From contig NZ_LQIW01000021.1 of NCBI RefSeq assembly GCF_001500025.1, positions 1-48,828 of the forward strand: a stretch of DNA of 48,828 bases, in the 5' to 3' direction. The notes under the pieces were generated by a model, which was not told the DNA's origin, searched no databases, and worked only from the letters and a program-made list of their open reading frames with translations. Source of the stretch: Mycobacterium sp. IS-1590. Lineage in GTDB: Bacteria > Actinomycetota > Actinomycetes > Mycobacteriales > Mycobacteriaceae. Shown here in pieces: positions 33,560-42,759 of this stretch (position 1 is the stretch's first letter; every line of letters begins with the position of its first letter). The translations under genes and the position numbers were made by a program.

Positions 33560-35203
33560 CTAGCGTTCGGCCTTGATCACCTGCGCCAAACTGAACTGCC
33601 ACCGCTCGACCAGCCGGAAACCCATGTCGTGGCTGACCGCGAACGCTCGCGTCCCCCCGAAGAGCGGGCCGGGAGGGATCGCCACGCCCTCTTCGTGTTC
33701 GGGGGCGCCCGGGTCGGCCTGCGTGATGATCCAGACGACGGCACAGTGTTCGAGCGGTCCGACCGAGGCCTCGGGGATCAGGTTGGTGTCGAAGACATCA
33801 TGGCGGTCGACGGCGCGCTGCCACAGGCTGACGTCGACGAGGCCGGTGTAAGCGTCGGGACGCGCGGCCATCAGCGGCCGCATCGGAGCGGGATGGAAGG
33901 TGACGGTGTCGTTGACCAGAAGACAGTCGCCGGCGGCGGCCTTCGCCGAGATCAGGTCGGCCACCGGGCTGTAGTCCATGTCGTACTTTGCGTACGGACC
34001 ACGTTGCACGGCAACAAAAGTGGGAGCCGCGACCACGGCGAACACCAACACGACCGCAGTCGCCACCCACGCCGAACGCGCCACCACCATGATGCAGACG
34101 CCGAGTAGCAGCGCCATGGCGGGCGCGGTGAAGCACAGATACCGCGGCGTGTACAGCGGTTCGCGCACCGCCGAGTACGCCACGATCAGCGCGGTCGGGA
34201 TCACCAACCAGGCGACGGCCAGCACGACCGCTTCTCGTTCCCCGACACTGGGACGACGCGCGAAGGCCCACACCCCGATCGCCGCGAGCACCACCGCCGC
34301 GGACAACGCCGCGAAATACGGGTTACGGTCGAAATACTGTTGAACAGCAACATCTTCGAACGTGCGCAACCCAATCAGCGTTATCCAGCTGATCTGTTGG
34401 GCCTGCCCGGCGACGACCGCGACGAACGGCGCCATCACCGCGACGCCCACACCCGCAGCAGCCGCAAACGGCAGCACCACAGCCCGGCGGCGCCGGAACG
34501 CCAACACAAAGACCGCGTGCGCGAGAACCAGCAGCGCCAGGTAGACGTCGAACAGAATCGACACGGCCAGCAAGCCGCTGTATCCCACCCACGCCCAACG
34601 TGATTCGCGTCCCGCAGCCCAGATGAGCAGCACCGCCAGCCAGACCGCGAGCATCATCGTCAGCGCATACGGGCGCGCCTCGATGCCCGCCCACGTCGCC
34701 CGGGGCAGGACCGCGCACACGACACCGGCCACCACCCCGACCGCCCGCGACGACAGTTGCCGACCCAGCACCACCACACCGGCCGCGGCGGCCCCGACGG
34801 CCAGGCCGCTGGGCACCCGCGACCAGAACTCGGTCGGCGGCACGATGGTGAACCAGCCGTGCATCAGCACGTAGTACAGGCCGTGTACGGCGTCGACGTC
34901 GCCGAGCATCTGCCACAGCGCCGACAGCGGCCGGCTGTAGGACGCCGAGATCGTGGCGGCCTCGTCGTACCAGAACGACGGTCGCGCGGCGCCCGCGAGG
35001 CTCACCGCGGCACCGACGATGCCGACGAGCAGTGGTTCCAGCCGCGCGAGCCGTCCGCGGGCGGAGACGTCTACCAGACGCGGATCCAGTCGATGAGCAT
35101 CACCGACGGGTACGGTGCCCGGCGCGGATCCCCGCCCCCCGAACCACCGACCGCCAGGTTGAAGATCGCCTGCAGCCAGTAGCCGGGGATGCCGAACGGC
35201 CAC
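33560..35203 (-). CDS. GT-C glycosyltransferase (GT39-like), integral membrane
   Basis: A polyprenyl-phosphate-sugar-dependent type glycosyltransferase with about 10-11 membrane segments. The first extracellular loop has the acidic motif [10 protein letters not shown], typical of mannosyl/arabinosyl GT-C enzymes, followed by YYVLMHGWF. The last ~110 residues are soluble and face outside. The conserved part begins around the Ala-Arg-Gly-Arg-Leu segment near 35065. No ATG, GTG or TTG lies close by, so the start is unclear: GTG 35203 would overlap the GH16 gene by 133 bp. It probably transfers a sugar to a cell-wall polymer or protein; the acceptor is unknown. Confidence 0.82.
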   Translation of the reverse strand: MAVRHPRLLAAGDLQPGGRWFGGRGSAPGTVPVGDAHRLDPRLVDVSARGRLARLEPLLVGIVGAAVSLAGAARPSFWYDEAATISASYSRPLSALWQMLGDVDAVHGLYYVLMHGWFTIVPPTEFWSRVPSGLAVGAAAAGVVVLGRQLSSRAVGVVAGVVCAVLPRATWAGIEARPYALTMMLAVWLAVLLIWAAGRESRWAWVGYSGLLAVSILFDVYLALLVLAHAVFVLAFRRRRAVVLPFAAAAGVGVAVMAPFVAVVAGQAQQISWITLIGLRTFEDVAVQQYFDRNPYFAALSAAVVLAAIGVWAFARRPSVGEREAVVLAVAWLVIPTALIVAYSAVREPLYTPRYLCFTAPAMALLLGVCIMVVARSAWVATAVVLVFAVVAAPTFVAVQRGPYAKYDMDYSPVADLISAKAAAGDCLLVNDTVTFHPAPMRPLMAARPDAYTGLVDVSLWQRAVDRHDVFDTNLIPEASVGPLEHCAVVWIITQADPGAPEHEEGVAIPPGPLFGGTRAFAVSHDMGFRLVERWQFSLAQVIKAER

Positions 35204-35952
35204 CGCAGGTCGCCCGGCCTGCCGTGGACGGGAATCGGCTTGGCCGGAACGGTGAAGTACGGCTCGGCGCCGTCGGTGTAGTCACGCCAGAAGCGGAATC
35301 CGTCCTCGCTCCACTCGGTGCGCCAGGTGTGCCATGCGGGATCCACCAGGTGCGGAATCGACATGCCCTCCCACGTCTTGCCGTTGGAGGCGGCGTGGAC
35401 GGTTGTCCCCGGCGGCCACGACTCGTTGCCGTAGTACTCGACGATGTCGATCTCGCCGTCGGGCAGCGGATCCTGGTTCAGCAGCCAGTAGGCCGGCCAC
35501 AGGCCCGGGTGCATGCAGTCCAACTTGATGCGCGCTTCCCACGTGGTGCCGATCTGGCCGCGGAAGTGGCTGAGCACCTTGCCGCTGAAGTACTGGTCGC
35601 CCTCCTGGGTGGCGCACAGCACGAGGTTGGAGTTGCCGTCGACGAACACGTTGCGCCGGTCGTCGCGGTAATGGCCCACGATCGGCGGGTTCACTGGGTC
35701 GTCCCAGGATTGGACGATCCACTTCGACGGGTCAGGCGCGGAGCCGGCGGGGCCGTCGAACTCGTCGACGAACAGGTAGCCGCCGGTCGCCGCGTCCGGC
35801 GGCGGTTGCGCCGGCGGCGACGGCCGAACCGGCGAGGCGTTGGCCAGCGGCGAGGATAAGGCGGCCGCACCAACAGCGGCGGCTCCGGTCATCATCATCA
35901 GGGTGCGACGGTCGATTTCGGCCACAGCAGCACCATAGAGGGTGCCAACCAT
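35071..35952 (-). CDS. Secreted glycoside hydrolase family 16 protein
   Basis: A 293-residue beta-glucanase-type enzyme. The GH16 catalytic motif GEIDIVEYYG carries nucleophile and acid/base glutamates (ExDxxE). It is preceded by WPAYWLLNQD and followed by the sandwich strand HTWRTEWSEDGFRFW. The N-terminus IDRRTLMMMTGAAAVGAAAL with cleavage near ANASP resembles a Tat signal peptide. The start is ATG 35952 or GTG 35925 (MAEIDRRT); neither has a strong ribosome site. Substrates of GH16 are beta-1,3/1,4-glucans and galactans. It overlaps the downstream glycosyltransferase, suggesting joint work on a glucan-like wall or capsule polymer. Confidence 0.92.
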   Translation of the reverse strand: MVGTLYGAAVAEIDRRTLMMMTGAAAVGAAALSSPLANASPVRPSPPAQPPPDAATGGYLFVDEFDGPAGSAPDPSKWIVQSWDDPVNPPIVGHYRDDRRNVFVDGNSNLVLCATQEGDQYFSGKVLSHFRGQIGTTWEARIKLDCMHPGLWPAYWLLNQDPLPDGEIDIVEYYGNESWPPGTTVHAASNGKTWEGMSIPHLVDPAWHTWRTEWSEDGFRFWRDYTDGAEPYFTVPAKPIPVHGRPGDLRWPFGIPGYWLQAIFNLAVGGSGGGDPRRAPYPSVMLIDWIRVW

Positions 35953-36120
35953 GATCGGGTCGAGTTGCCGCCACCGTGGCGCCCATCGCGGTCATCCGAC
36001 GACGACGGCCGTGCCCGCTGCACCCCTCCTGACAAGGCGCAACGCCGACATAAGTCAGCTTCGTGGCAACTGCGCCCGTAACGCGGTTTGATGGGGGTCG
36101 CGTCGGGTAAGGAGGCAACT

Positions 36121-39100
36121 GTGGACCTCAAGGGGCTGTTCGGGTCGTGGCCGGTGTACCGCCAGCTCACGGGTCAGGACCCGTTGGGGCGCGGCCGGGC
36201 CGCCCAGTCGAAGCGCTCGATGGAGTTGACCCCGCGCACCGTCGACGCCGACCGGGTCGCGCACTCCGTTTGCCCGTACTGCGCGGTCGGGTGCGCGCAG
36301 AAGGTCTACGTCAAGGACGAGAAGGTCATCCAGATCGAGGGCAACCCCGACAGCCCCATCTCGCGAGGCCGCCTGTGCCCCAAGGGTTCTGCGAGCAAGC
36401 AGCTCGTCACGGGTCCGCAACGGCTGACCAAGGTGCGCTACCGGCCGCCGTATGCCACCGAGTGGCAGGAACTCGATCTGGACACCGCGATGGACATGGT
36501 CGCCGACCGGGTGCTCGACGCCCGCGAGAAAGGTTGGCAGCAGTTCGACGCGGACCGCAACACGCTGCGCCGCACCATGGGCATCGCGAGCTTGGGCGGC
36601 GCAACGCTGGACAACGAAGAGAACTACCTGATCAAGAAGCTTTTCACCGCCTTGGGGGCGTTACAGATCGAGAACCAGGCGCGTATTTGACACAGCGCCA
36701 CGGTTCCCGGTCTGGGAGCCTCCTTCGGTCGCGGCGGGGCGACGGACTACCAGCAGAACCTCGCTAATTCGGACTTCATCGTGATCATGGGTTCGAACAT
36801 GGCCGAGGCCCATCCAGTCGGATTCCAGTGGGTGGTCGAGGCCAAGGCGGGCGGCGCCAAGGTCGTGCACATCGACCCGCGCTTCACCCGCACCAGCGCG
36901 CTGGCCGACCGCCATCTGACGCTGCGGGCGGGCAGCGACATCGCGTTCCTCGGCGGTGTCATCAACTACATCCTGAGCAACGACCTCGACTTCCGCGAGT
37001 ACGTCACCGCCTACACCAACGCCTCGTTCATCGTCGACGAGCGGTTCGCCGACGCCGAGGACCTCGACGGGTTGTTCTCCGGCTACGACGACGAAACCGC
37101 CTCCTACGACCCGTCGACGTGGCAGTACGAACGCACCGACCCCGAAAGCGGCGGCGCCGAGGCCAAAGAGCACGCGGCGGCCGACGAAAGCGGGTCCGGC
37201 GGGCCGCCGGTCGAGGGTGGGGCGGGCCAGATCCCGAGTGATGCGACGCTGCAGCATCCACGCTGCGTCTACCAAATCCTCAAACGGCATTACGCCCGCT
37301 ACACACCGGAGATGGTCGAGCGCGTGTGCGGTGTGCCGGCGTCGGAGTTCCTCGACATCGCGCGGGCCTGGACCGAGAACTCCGGCCGCGAGCGCACCGC
37401 CGCACTGGTCTACAGCGTCGGGTGGACCCAGCACACGATGGGCGCGCAGTTCATCCGCGCCGGCGCGATCATCCAACTGCTGCTGGGCAACATCGGCCGC
37501 CCCGGCGGCGGAGTATTCGCGCTGCGCGGGCACGCCAGCATCCAGGGCTCGACCGACGTGCCGACGCTGTTCAACCTGCTGCCCGGCTACCTCGCGATGC
37601 CGCACGCCGGTCAGGAGACGCTGGCCGATCACCTCGACGACGTCAAGAGCCGCAACCAGAAAGGCTTCTGGCACAAGGCCGATACCTACATGGTGTCGCT
37701 GCTCAAGGAGTACTGGGGCGAGCACGCTACCGCCGACAACGACTTCTGCTTCGACTACCTGCCCCGCATCGACGGCGACCACGGCACCTATCGCACGGTG
37801 ATGGACATGGTCGACGGCAAGGTGTTCGGGTACTTCCTGCTCGGGCAGAACCCGGCGGTCGGATCCGCGCACGGACGGTTGCAACGCCTCGGCATGGCCA
37901 ACCTGGACTGGCTGGTGGTGCGCGACCTCGTCGAGATCGAGAGCGCGACGTTCTGGAAGAACGCGCCGGAGATCGAGACCGGCGAGATCGACCCGGAAAC
38001 GTGTCGCACCGAGGTGTTCCTGTTCCCCGCGGCCTCGCACGTCGAGAAGTCCGGCACGTTCACCCAGACGCAGCGCAAGCTTCAGTGGCGCGAACAGGCG
38101 GTCGAACCGTCGGGCGATGCCCGCTCCGAGCTCTGGTTCTTCTACCACCTGGGTCGTATTCTGCGCGAAAAGCTCGCCGGCTCAACCGATGAGCGCGACC
38201 GACCGGTGCTGGATCTGTCGTGGGACTACCGGTTGGACGGTGACGAGCCGTCGGCCGACGACGTGCTCCGGCGCATCAGCGGTGTCGATCTGACGACGGG
38301 TCGCGCCGTCGACAACTATCTCTCGCTTAAGGCCGACGGCTCCACCATGTGTGGCTGCTGGATCTACAGCGGCGTCTACGCCGACGAGATCAACCAGGCC
38401 GCCCGCCGGGAGCCCGGCGATGACGCGCAGTGGGGCTGGGTGTGGCCGATGAACCGCCGCGTGCTCTACAACCGCGCGTCGGCCGACTTGCAGGGCCGGC
38501 CGTGGAGCGAGCGCAAGAAGCTCATCTGGTGGGACGCCGAGAAAGGGGAGTGGACCGGCTACGACGTCCCGGATTTCGAGAAGAACAAGCCGCCGGACTA
38601 CGAACCGCCCGATGACGCAGACGGTGTCGAGGCGCTGCGCGGCGACGACGCGTTCGTCATGCAGGCCGACGGCAAGGGCTGGCTGTTCGCGCCCAACGGT
38701 GTGCTCGACGGACCGTTGCCGACGCACTACGAACCGCACGAGTCGCCGATGGCCAATGCGCTCTACCAGCAGCAGGGCAACCCGGCGCGCAAGGTGTACG
38801 GGCGCGCGGACAACCCGTCGAACCCGTCGCCGCCGGAACTGCACGGCGAGGTGTTCCCCTTCGTCTTCACCGCCGCACGGTTGACCGAGCATCACACGGC
38901 GGGCGGGATGAGCCGCCAGCTGCCGTATCTGAGCGAGCTGCAGCCGGGCCTGTTCGTCGAGGTGTCACCGGAACTGGCGGCCGAACGCGGTCTGACGCAC
39001 ATGGAATGGGCGCACGTGGTGACCAGCCGCTCGGCAGTCGACGCGCGGGTGTTCGTGACCGATCGGATGCGACCGCTGCGGGTCGAGGACCGGGTGGTGC

Positions 39101-39372
39101 ATCAGGTCTGGATGCCGTACCACTGGGGCAGCGTCGGGTTGATCGACGGCGACGTCGTCAACGACCTGCTCGGGGTGGTCGCCGATCCCAACGTGTTCAT
39201 TCAGGAGAGCAAGGTCGCGACATGTGACATCCAACCGGGGCGTCGGCCGCGGGGACCGGCGCTGCTGCAGTACATCGCGATGTACCGCGAGCGTGCCCGC
39301 ATCACCCCCGAGACGGGCACCAACCTGGACACCACCGAGCCGTCCGAAGACCACACCGAGGAACAGCCATGA
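36121..39372 (+). CDS. fdhA: Formate dehydrogenase alpha subunit, selenoprotein (in-frame UGA)
   Basis: A 1083-residue molybdopterin enzyme oxidising formate to CO2. GTG 36121 follows AAGGAGG. The N-terminal [4Fe-4S] ligands are C51, C54, C58 and C86 (CPYCAVGC...CPKG). TGA at 36688-36690 is codon 190. The frame continues directly with HSATVPGLGASFGRGGATDY, exactly the residues after the catalytic Sec in other Sec formate dehydrogenases, including the Sec-His pair. A hairpin follows the UGA. Without readthrough only a 189-residue stub forms. There is no Tat signal. An acidic Gly-rich insertion lies near residues 340-365. The beta gene overlaps by ATGA. Confidence 0.95.
36688..36720 (+). other. 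Sec UGA codon and SECIS-like hairpin
   Basis: After UGA (36688-36690) and an 11-nt gap, GGTTCCC (36702-36708) pairs with GGGAGCC (36714-36720) around the loop GGTCT. The GGUCU apical loop on a short stem at this distance is the known SelB-binding feature of E. coli fdhF. It would recruit SelB with Sec-tRNA. Confidence 0.85.
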
Positions 39373-40301
39373 GCCACAACAGCTTCTACGGCCCGCTCGA
39401 CGACGTGGCCGCCGATGCGGGATACGGTGAACATCCCCCGCGGATGGGCTTTTTCACCGACACCTCGGTGTGCATCGGCTGCAAGGCATGCGAGGTCGCG
39501 TGCAAGGAGTGGAACGAGGTCCCTGTCTCTGGGGATGGGGACGGTTACAACCTGCTGGGGATGTCGTTCGACAACACCGGTGAGCTGGGCGCGAATTCGT
39601 GGCGCCACGTCGCGTTCATCGAGCAGCCGTCGGGCGGGCGAGGCTGGGAAGGAGAAGACCGGCAGGAACGCGTGGACTTGGGAATGCCCGGCTTCGAGCG
39701 CCCCGGAGACACGATGAGCGCCGAGACCCGGCAGGACTTCCGCTGGTTGATGAGCAGCGACGTCTGCAAGCACTGCACTCACGCCGGCTGTCTCGATGTG
39801 TGCCCGACGGGCGCGCTGTTTCGCACCGAGTTCGCGACCGTCGTTGTGCAGCAGGACATCTGCAACGGATGCGGTTACTGCGTGTCGGGCTGCCCGTACG
39901 GGGTGATCGAGCGGCGGGAGGGCGACGGCCGCGCCTGGAAGTGCACGCTGTGCTACGACCGGCTGCGCGACGGGCTCGAGCCGGCCTGCGCGAAGGCGTG
40001 CCCGACGGACTCCATCCAGTTCGGCGTGCTCGACGAGTTGCGTGAACGGGCCGCGTTGCGCGTCAACCAGTTACACGAACGCGGCATCACCGAGGCGCGG
40101 CTGTACGGTGAGGATCCCAACGACGGTGTCGGCGGCGACGGTGCGTTTTTCCTGTTGCTCGACGAACCGGAGGTGTACGGGCTGCCGCCGGATCCGGTGG
40201 TCCCGACACGCGACATGGGCGCGATGTGGCGTTACGCGGGTATGGCGGCGTCGGCGATGATCGGCATCGCGGTGTCGTCGTTCTTCGGCAGGCGCAGCTG
40301 A
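39369..40301 (+). CDS. fdhB: Formate dehydrogenase beta subunit, iron-sulfur
   Basis: A 310-residue electron-transfer subunit with sixteen cysteines in four ferredoxin-type clusters: CIGCKACEVACKEW, CKHCTHAGCLDVCP, CNGCGYCVSGCPYG and CTLCYDRL...CAKACPTD. It would carry electrons from the alpha subunit's molybdopterin to the membrane partner. A C-terminal hydrophobic stretch (WRYAGMAASAMIGIAVSSFF) could anchor it in the membrane. The ATG overlaps the alpha stop as ATGA, and its own stop overlaps the next start by one base, so all three subunits are translationally coupled. Confidence 0.95.
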   Translation: MSHNSFYGPLDDVAADAGYGEHPPRMGFFTDTSVCIGCKACEVACKEWNEVPVSGDGDGYNLLGMSFDNTGELGANSWRHVAFIEQPSGGRGWEGEDRQERVDLGMPGFERPGDTMSAETRQDFRWLMSSDVCKHCTHAGCLDVCPTGALFRTEFATVVVQQDICNGCGYCVSGCPYGVIERREGDGRAWKCTLCYDRLRDGLEPACAKACPTDSIQFGVLDELRERAALRVNQLHERGITEARLYGEDPNDGVGGDGAFFLLLDEPEVYGLPPDPVVPTRDMGAMWRYAGMAASAMIGIAVSSFFGRRS

Positions 40302-41257
40302 TGCCCCGCGAACAACTCGCCGTGCCGCAGGCCGAGTTCCGCTCCTACTACGGCAAGCAGATCCTCAAGAGCCCGGTGTGGGACTGGAGAATCGCGGCGT
40401 ACCTGTTCTGCGGCGGGCTGTCCGGCGGCTCGGCGATGCTCGCGGCGGGCGCGGACCTGACGGGACGGACCGATTTGTGCAAGGTCACCCGAATCGGTTC
40501 GCTGGTCAGCATTTTGGCCAGCCTGTACTTTCTGATCGCCGACCTCGGGCGGCCCGAGCGGTTCCACCACATGCTGCGGGTGGCCAAACCGAGCTCGCCG
40601 ATGAGCATGGGCACCTGGATCCTCTCGGCGTACGGCCCGGGGTCGGGCGTGATCGCGGTCGCGGAACTGATGCCGCGTCGGCTGCGCCGCACAGCGCTGG
40701 GCCGCCTGGTGGAAAGGGCGGCGCGACCGGCCGGGCTGTGGGCGGCGGCAACGGCGCCCGCAGTGGCGTCGTACACCGCAGTTCTGTTGTCGCAGACGGC
40801 GGTTCCGGCATGGCGGGAGGCCCACCCGTATCTGCCGTTCGTGTTCACAGGTTCGGCGGCGGCCAGCGGCGCCGGGCTCGGCATGTTGTTGGCGCCCTAC
40901 GACGAGGCCGGTCCGGCGCGGCGCATGGCCGTGCTGGGCGCGGGTATGGAGGTGGCGGCGTCGCGGGTGATGGAGCGGCGACTGGGCTTGGAAGGTGAGG
41001 CGTACACCACGGGGCGTCCGCACCGGCTGCGCCAACTGTCCGAGGCGCTGACGGTCGGGGGAGCCGTCGGGGCGGCGGTCGGACGGAACCGATCGACGAT
41101 GGTCGCCTCGGGTGCGGCGCTGCTCCTGGGCAGCGCGCTGCAGCGATTCGGTGTGTTCGAGGCCGGCGTGGCCTCGACGCGTGACCCGAAGTACGTCGTG
41201 GTGCCGCAGCGGGAGCGCGTGGATGCGCGCGAGCGCCTACGCACGAGAATGCACTGA
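40301..41257 (+). CDS. nrfD: NrfD-family membrane subunit of formate dehydrogenase
   Basis: A 318-residue multi-pass protein. The NrfD/PsrC signature is seen in VWDWRIAAYLFCGGLSGGSAML and in the region around FLIADLGRPERFHHMLRVAKPSSPMSMGTWIL. This family passes electrons to quinone without haem, in place of the cytochrome b gamma subunit of E. coli FdnGHI. About eight membrane helices are visible; the C-terminal ~60 residues are more polar. The ATG shares one base with the fdhB stop. The complex would thus feed formate electrons to menaquinone. Confidence 0.9.
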   Translation: MPREQLAVPQAEFRSYYGKQILKSPVWDWRIAAYLFCGGLSGGSAMLAAGADLTGRTDLCKVTRIGSLVSILASLYFLIADLGRPERFHHMLRVAKPSSPMSMGTWILSAYGPGSGVIAVAELMPRRLRRTALGRLVERAARPAGLWAAATAPAVASYTAVLLSQTAVPAWREAHPYLPFVFTGSAAASGAGLGMLLAPYDEAGPARRMAVLGAGMEVAASRVMERRLGLEGEAYTTGRPHRLRQLSEALTVGGAVGAAVGRNRSTMVASGAALLLGSALQRFGVFEAGVASTRDPKYVVVPQRERVDARERLRTRMH

Positions 41258-41315
41258 GGGCTGTTCACGACCGACCACGACCCTGAGTGCGGTCTGGCCC
41301 ATAGGACCGTGAACA
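41258..41315 (+). repeat. 3'-flanking conserved element, copy B
   Basis: Directly after the nrfD stop, GGGCTGTTC is followed by the core ACGACCCTGAGTGCGGTCTG and TAGGAC (core 41277-41308), matching copy A at 11927-11980 (26 of 32 core bases). Here TGTTCACG (41262-41269) and CGTGAACA (41308-41315) form a perfect 8-bp stem closing the whole element. It lies between the formate dehydrogenase operon and the transporter gene. It could end the fdh transcript, act as a small RNA, or control the transporter. Confidence 0.6.
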
Positions 41316-41344
41316 ACATCCATCCGACCGGGTGCTCGGTCGGA

Positions 41345-41350
41345 TACCGT
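41345..41350 (+). promoter_or_regulatory. Possible -10 box TACCGT for leaderless transporter transcript
   Basis: TACCGT fits TANNNT and ends 8 nt before the ATG at 41359; no Shine-Dalgarno is present. Spacing is at the long end for a leaderless start. Confidence 0.4.
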
Positions 41351-41358
41351 GTCCGTCC

Positions 41359-42708
41359 ATGACCGTACCGACCACCGAAGCGCAACCGCCGCGGTCGACT
41401 CCCGCCCAGACCAGGCGGGCGATCTGGAACACGATCCGCGGCTCGTCGGGCAACCTCGTCGAGTGGTACGACGTCTACATCTACACGGTGTTCGCCTCGT
41501 ACTTCGAAGCACAGTTCTTCGACGAGTCCGAGAAGAACTCGACGGTGTACGTGTATGCGATCTTCGCGGTCACCTTCGTGATGCGCCCCGTCGGATCCTG
41601 GTTCTTCGGACGGTTCGCCGACCGGAGGGGACGGCGCGCCGCGCTGACGGTCAGTGTGTCGCTGATGGCGTTCTGTTCCATGGTGATCGCACTGGTGCCG
41701 TCGCAAGCGACCATCGGGGTCGCCGCGCCGATCGTCCTTGTACTCGCCCGCCTGGTACAGGGGTTCGCGACCGGCGGTGAGTACGGGACGTCGGCGACCT
41801 ACATGTCCGAGGCGGCGACCCGCGAGCGTCGCGGCTTCTTCTCGAGCTTCCAGTACGTGACCCTGGTGGGCGGGCACGTGCTGGCGCAGTTCACGCTGCT
41901 GGTGCTCGACGCGTTCCTCGACGAGGACCAGCTGCACGACTTCGGCTGGCGCATCGGTTTCGCGATCGGAGGGGTCGCGGCGGTCGTGGTGTTCTGGCTG
42001 CGTCGCACCATGGACGAATCGCTGTCCGAGGACGTCATCGAGGCGACCAAAGCCGGCGAGGACAAGGGTGCGGGCTCCATGCGCGAGTTGTTCACCCGCT
42101 ACTGGAAACCGCTGCTGCTGTGCTTCCTGATCACCATGGGCGGCACCGTCGCGTTCTACACCTACAGCGTCAACGCGCCGGCGATCGTGAAGACCGCCTA
42201 TAAGGGCGAAGGTATGACGGGCACGTGGATCAACCTGATCGGCCTGATCTTCCTGATGCTGCTGCAGCCGGTCGGCGGGATGGTCAGCGACAAGGTCGGA
42301 CGCAAACCGTTGCTGCTGTGGTTCGGATTCGGTGGGCTGGTCTACACCTACATCCTGATCACTTATCTGCCCGAAACACGTTCGCCGCTCACCTCTTTCC
42401 TGCTGGTGGCGGTTGGATACGTCATCCTCACCGGCTACACCTCGATCAACGCGCTGGTCAAGTCGGAGCTGTTCCCGGTGCACGTTCGCGCGCTCGGCGT
42501 CGGGGTGGGCTACGCGTTGGCGAACTCGATGTTCGGCGGCACGGCGCCGTTGATCTACCAGGCGCTCAAAGAACGCGACCAGGTGCCGCTGTTCATCGGT
42601 TACGTCACCGTGTGCATCGCGATCTCGCTCCTCGTATACATCTTCGCGCTGAAGAACAAGTCCGAGACGTTCCTGGACCGCGAGCGGGGACACGCGTTCG
42701 TCCGCTGA
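41359..42708 (+). CDS. MHS-family MFS transporter
   Basis: A 449-residue, 12-helix proton symporter of the metabolite:H+ symport group. It begins with SSGNLVEWYDVYIYTVFASYF, the group's hallmark first helix. Loop 2-3 carries GRFADRRGRRAALT and the later loop DKVGRKPLL; LVQGFATGGEYGTSATYMSE is the conserved helix 4-5 region. Relatives carry 2-oxoglutarate, proline/betaine, citrate or shikimate. The substrate here is open. ATG 41359 is preferred over the upstream in-frame start by family alignment and a possible leaderless promoter. It is 101 bp after the fdh operon. Confidence 0.92.
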   Translation: MTVPTTEAQPPRSTPAQTRRAIWNTIRGSSGNLVEWYDVYIYTVFASYFEAQFFDESEKNSTVYVYAIFAVTFVMRPVGSWFFGRFADRRGRRAALTVSVSLMAFCSMVIALVPSQATIGVAAPIVLVLARLVQGFATGGEYGTSATYMSEAATRERRGFFSSFQYVTLVGGHVLAQFTLLVLDAFLDEDQLHDFGWRIGFAIGGVAAVVVFWLRRTMDESLSEDVIEATKAGEDKGAGSMRELFTRYWKPLLLCFLITMGGTVAFYTYSVNAPAIVKTAYKGEGMTGTWINLIGLIFLMLLQPVGGMVSDKVGRKPLLLWFGFGGLVYTYILITYLPETRSPLTSFLLVAVGYVILTGYTSINALVKSELFPVHVRALGVGVGYALANSMFGGTAPLIYQALKERDQVPLFIGYVTVCIAISLLVYIFALKNKSETFLDRERGHAFVR

Positions 42709-42759
42709 CGTTCAGCCGCCCCTCGACGGAGGTGGCGCCCGCATGGAGGTGGCACTGTC

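Noticed and set aside
36688..36690. UGA in fdhA as a nonsense mutation making a pseudogene
   Set aside because: Flanking residues are exactly those around Sec in the family, a SECIS-like hairpin follows, and the full Sec machinery is nearby.
36661..38148. 495-codon minus-strand frame opposite fdhA
   Set aside because: Val/Gly/Arg-rich antisense shadow; the plus strand encodes conserved formate dehydrogenase across the same bases.
40897..42693. 598-codon minus-strand frame opposite nrfD and the transporter
   Set aside because: Contains the reverse of clear membrane genes; composition is shadow-like.
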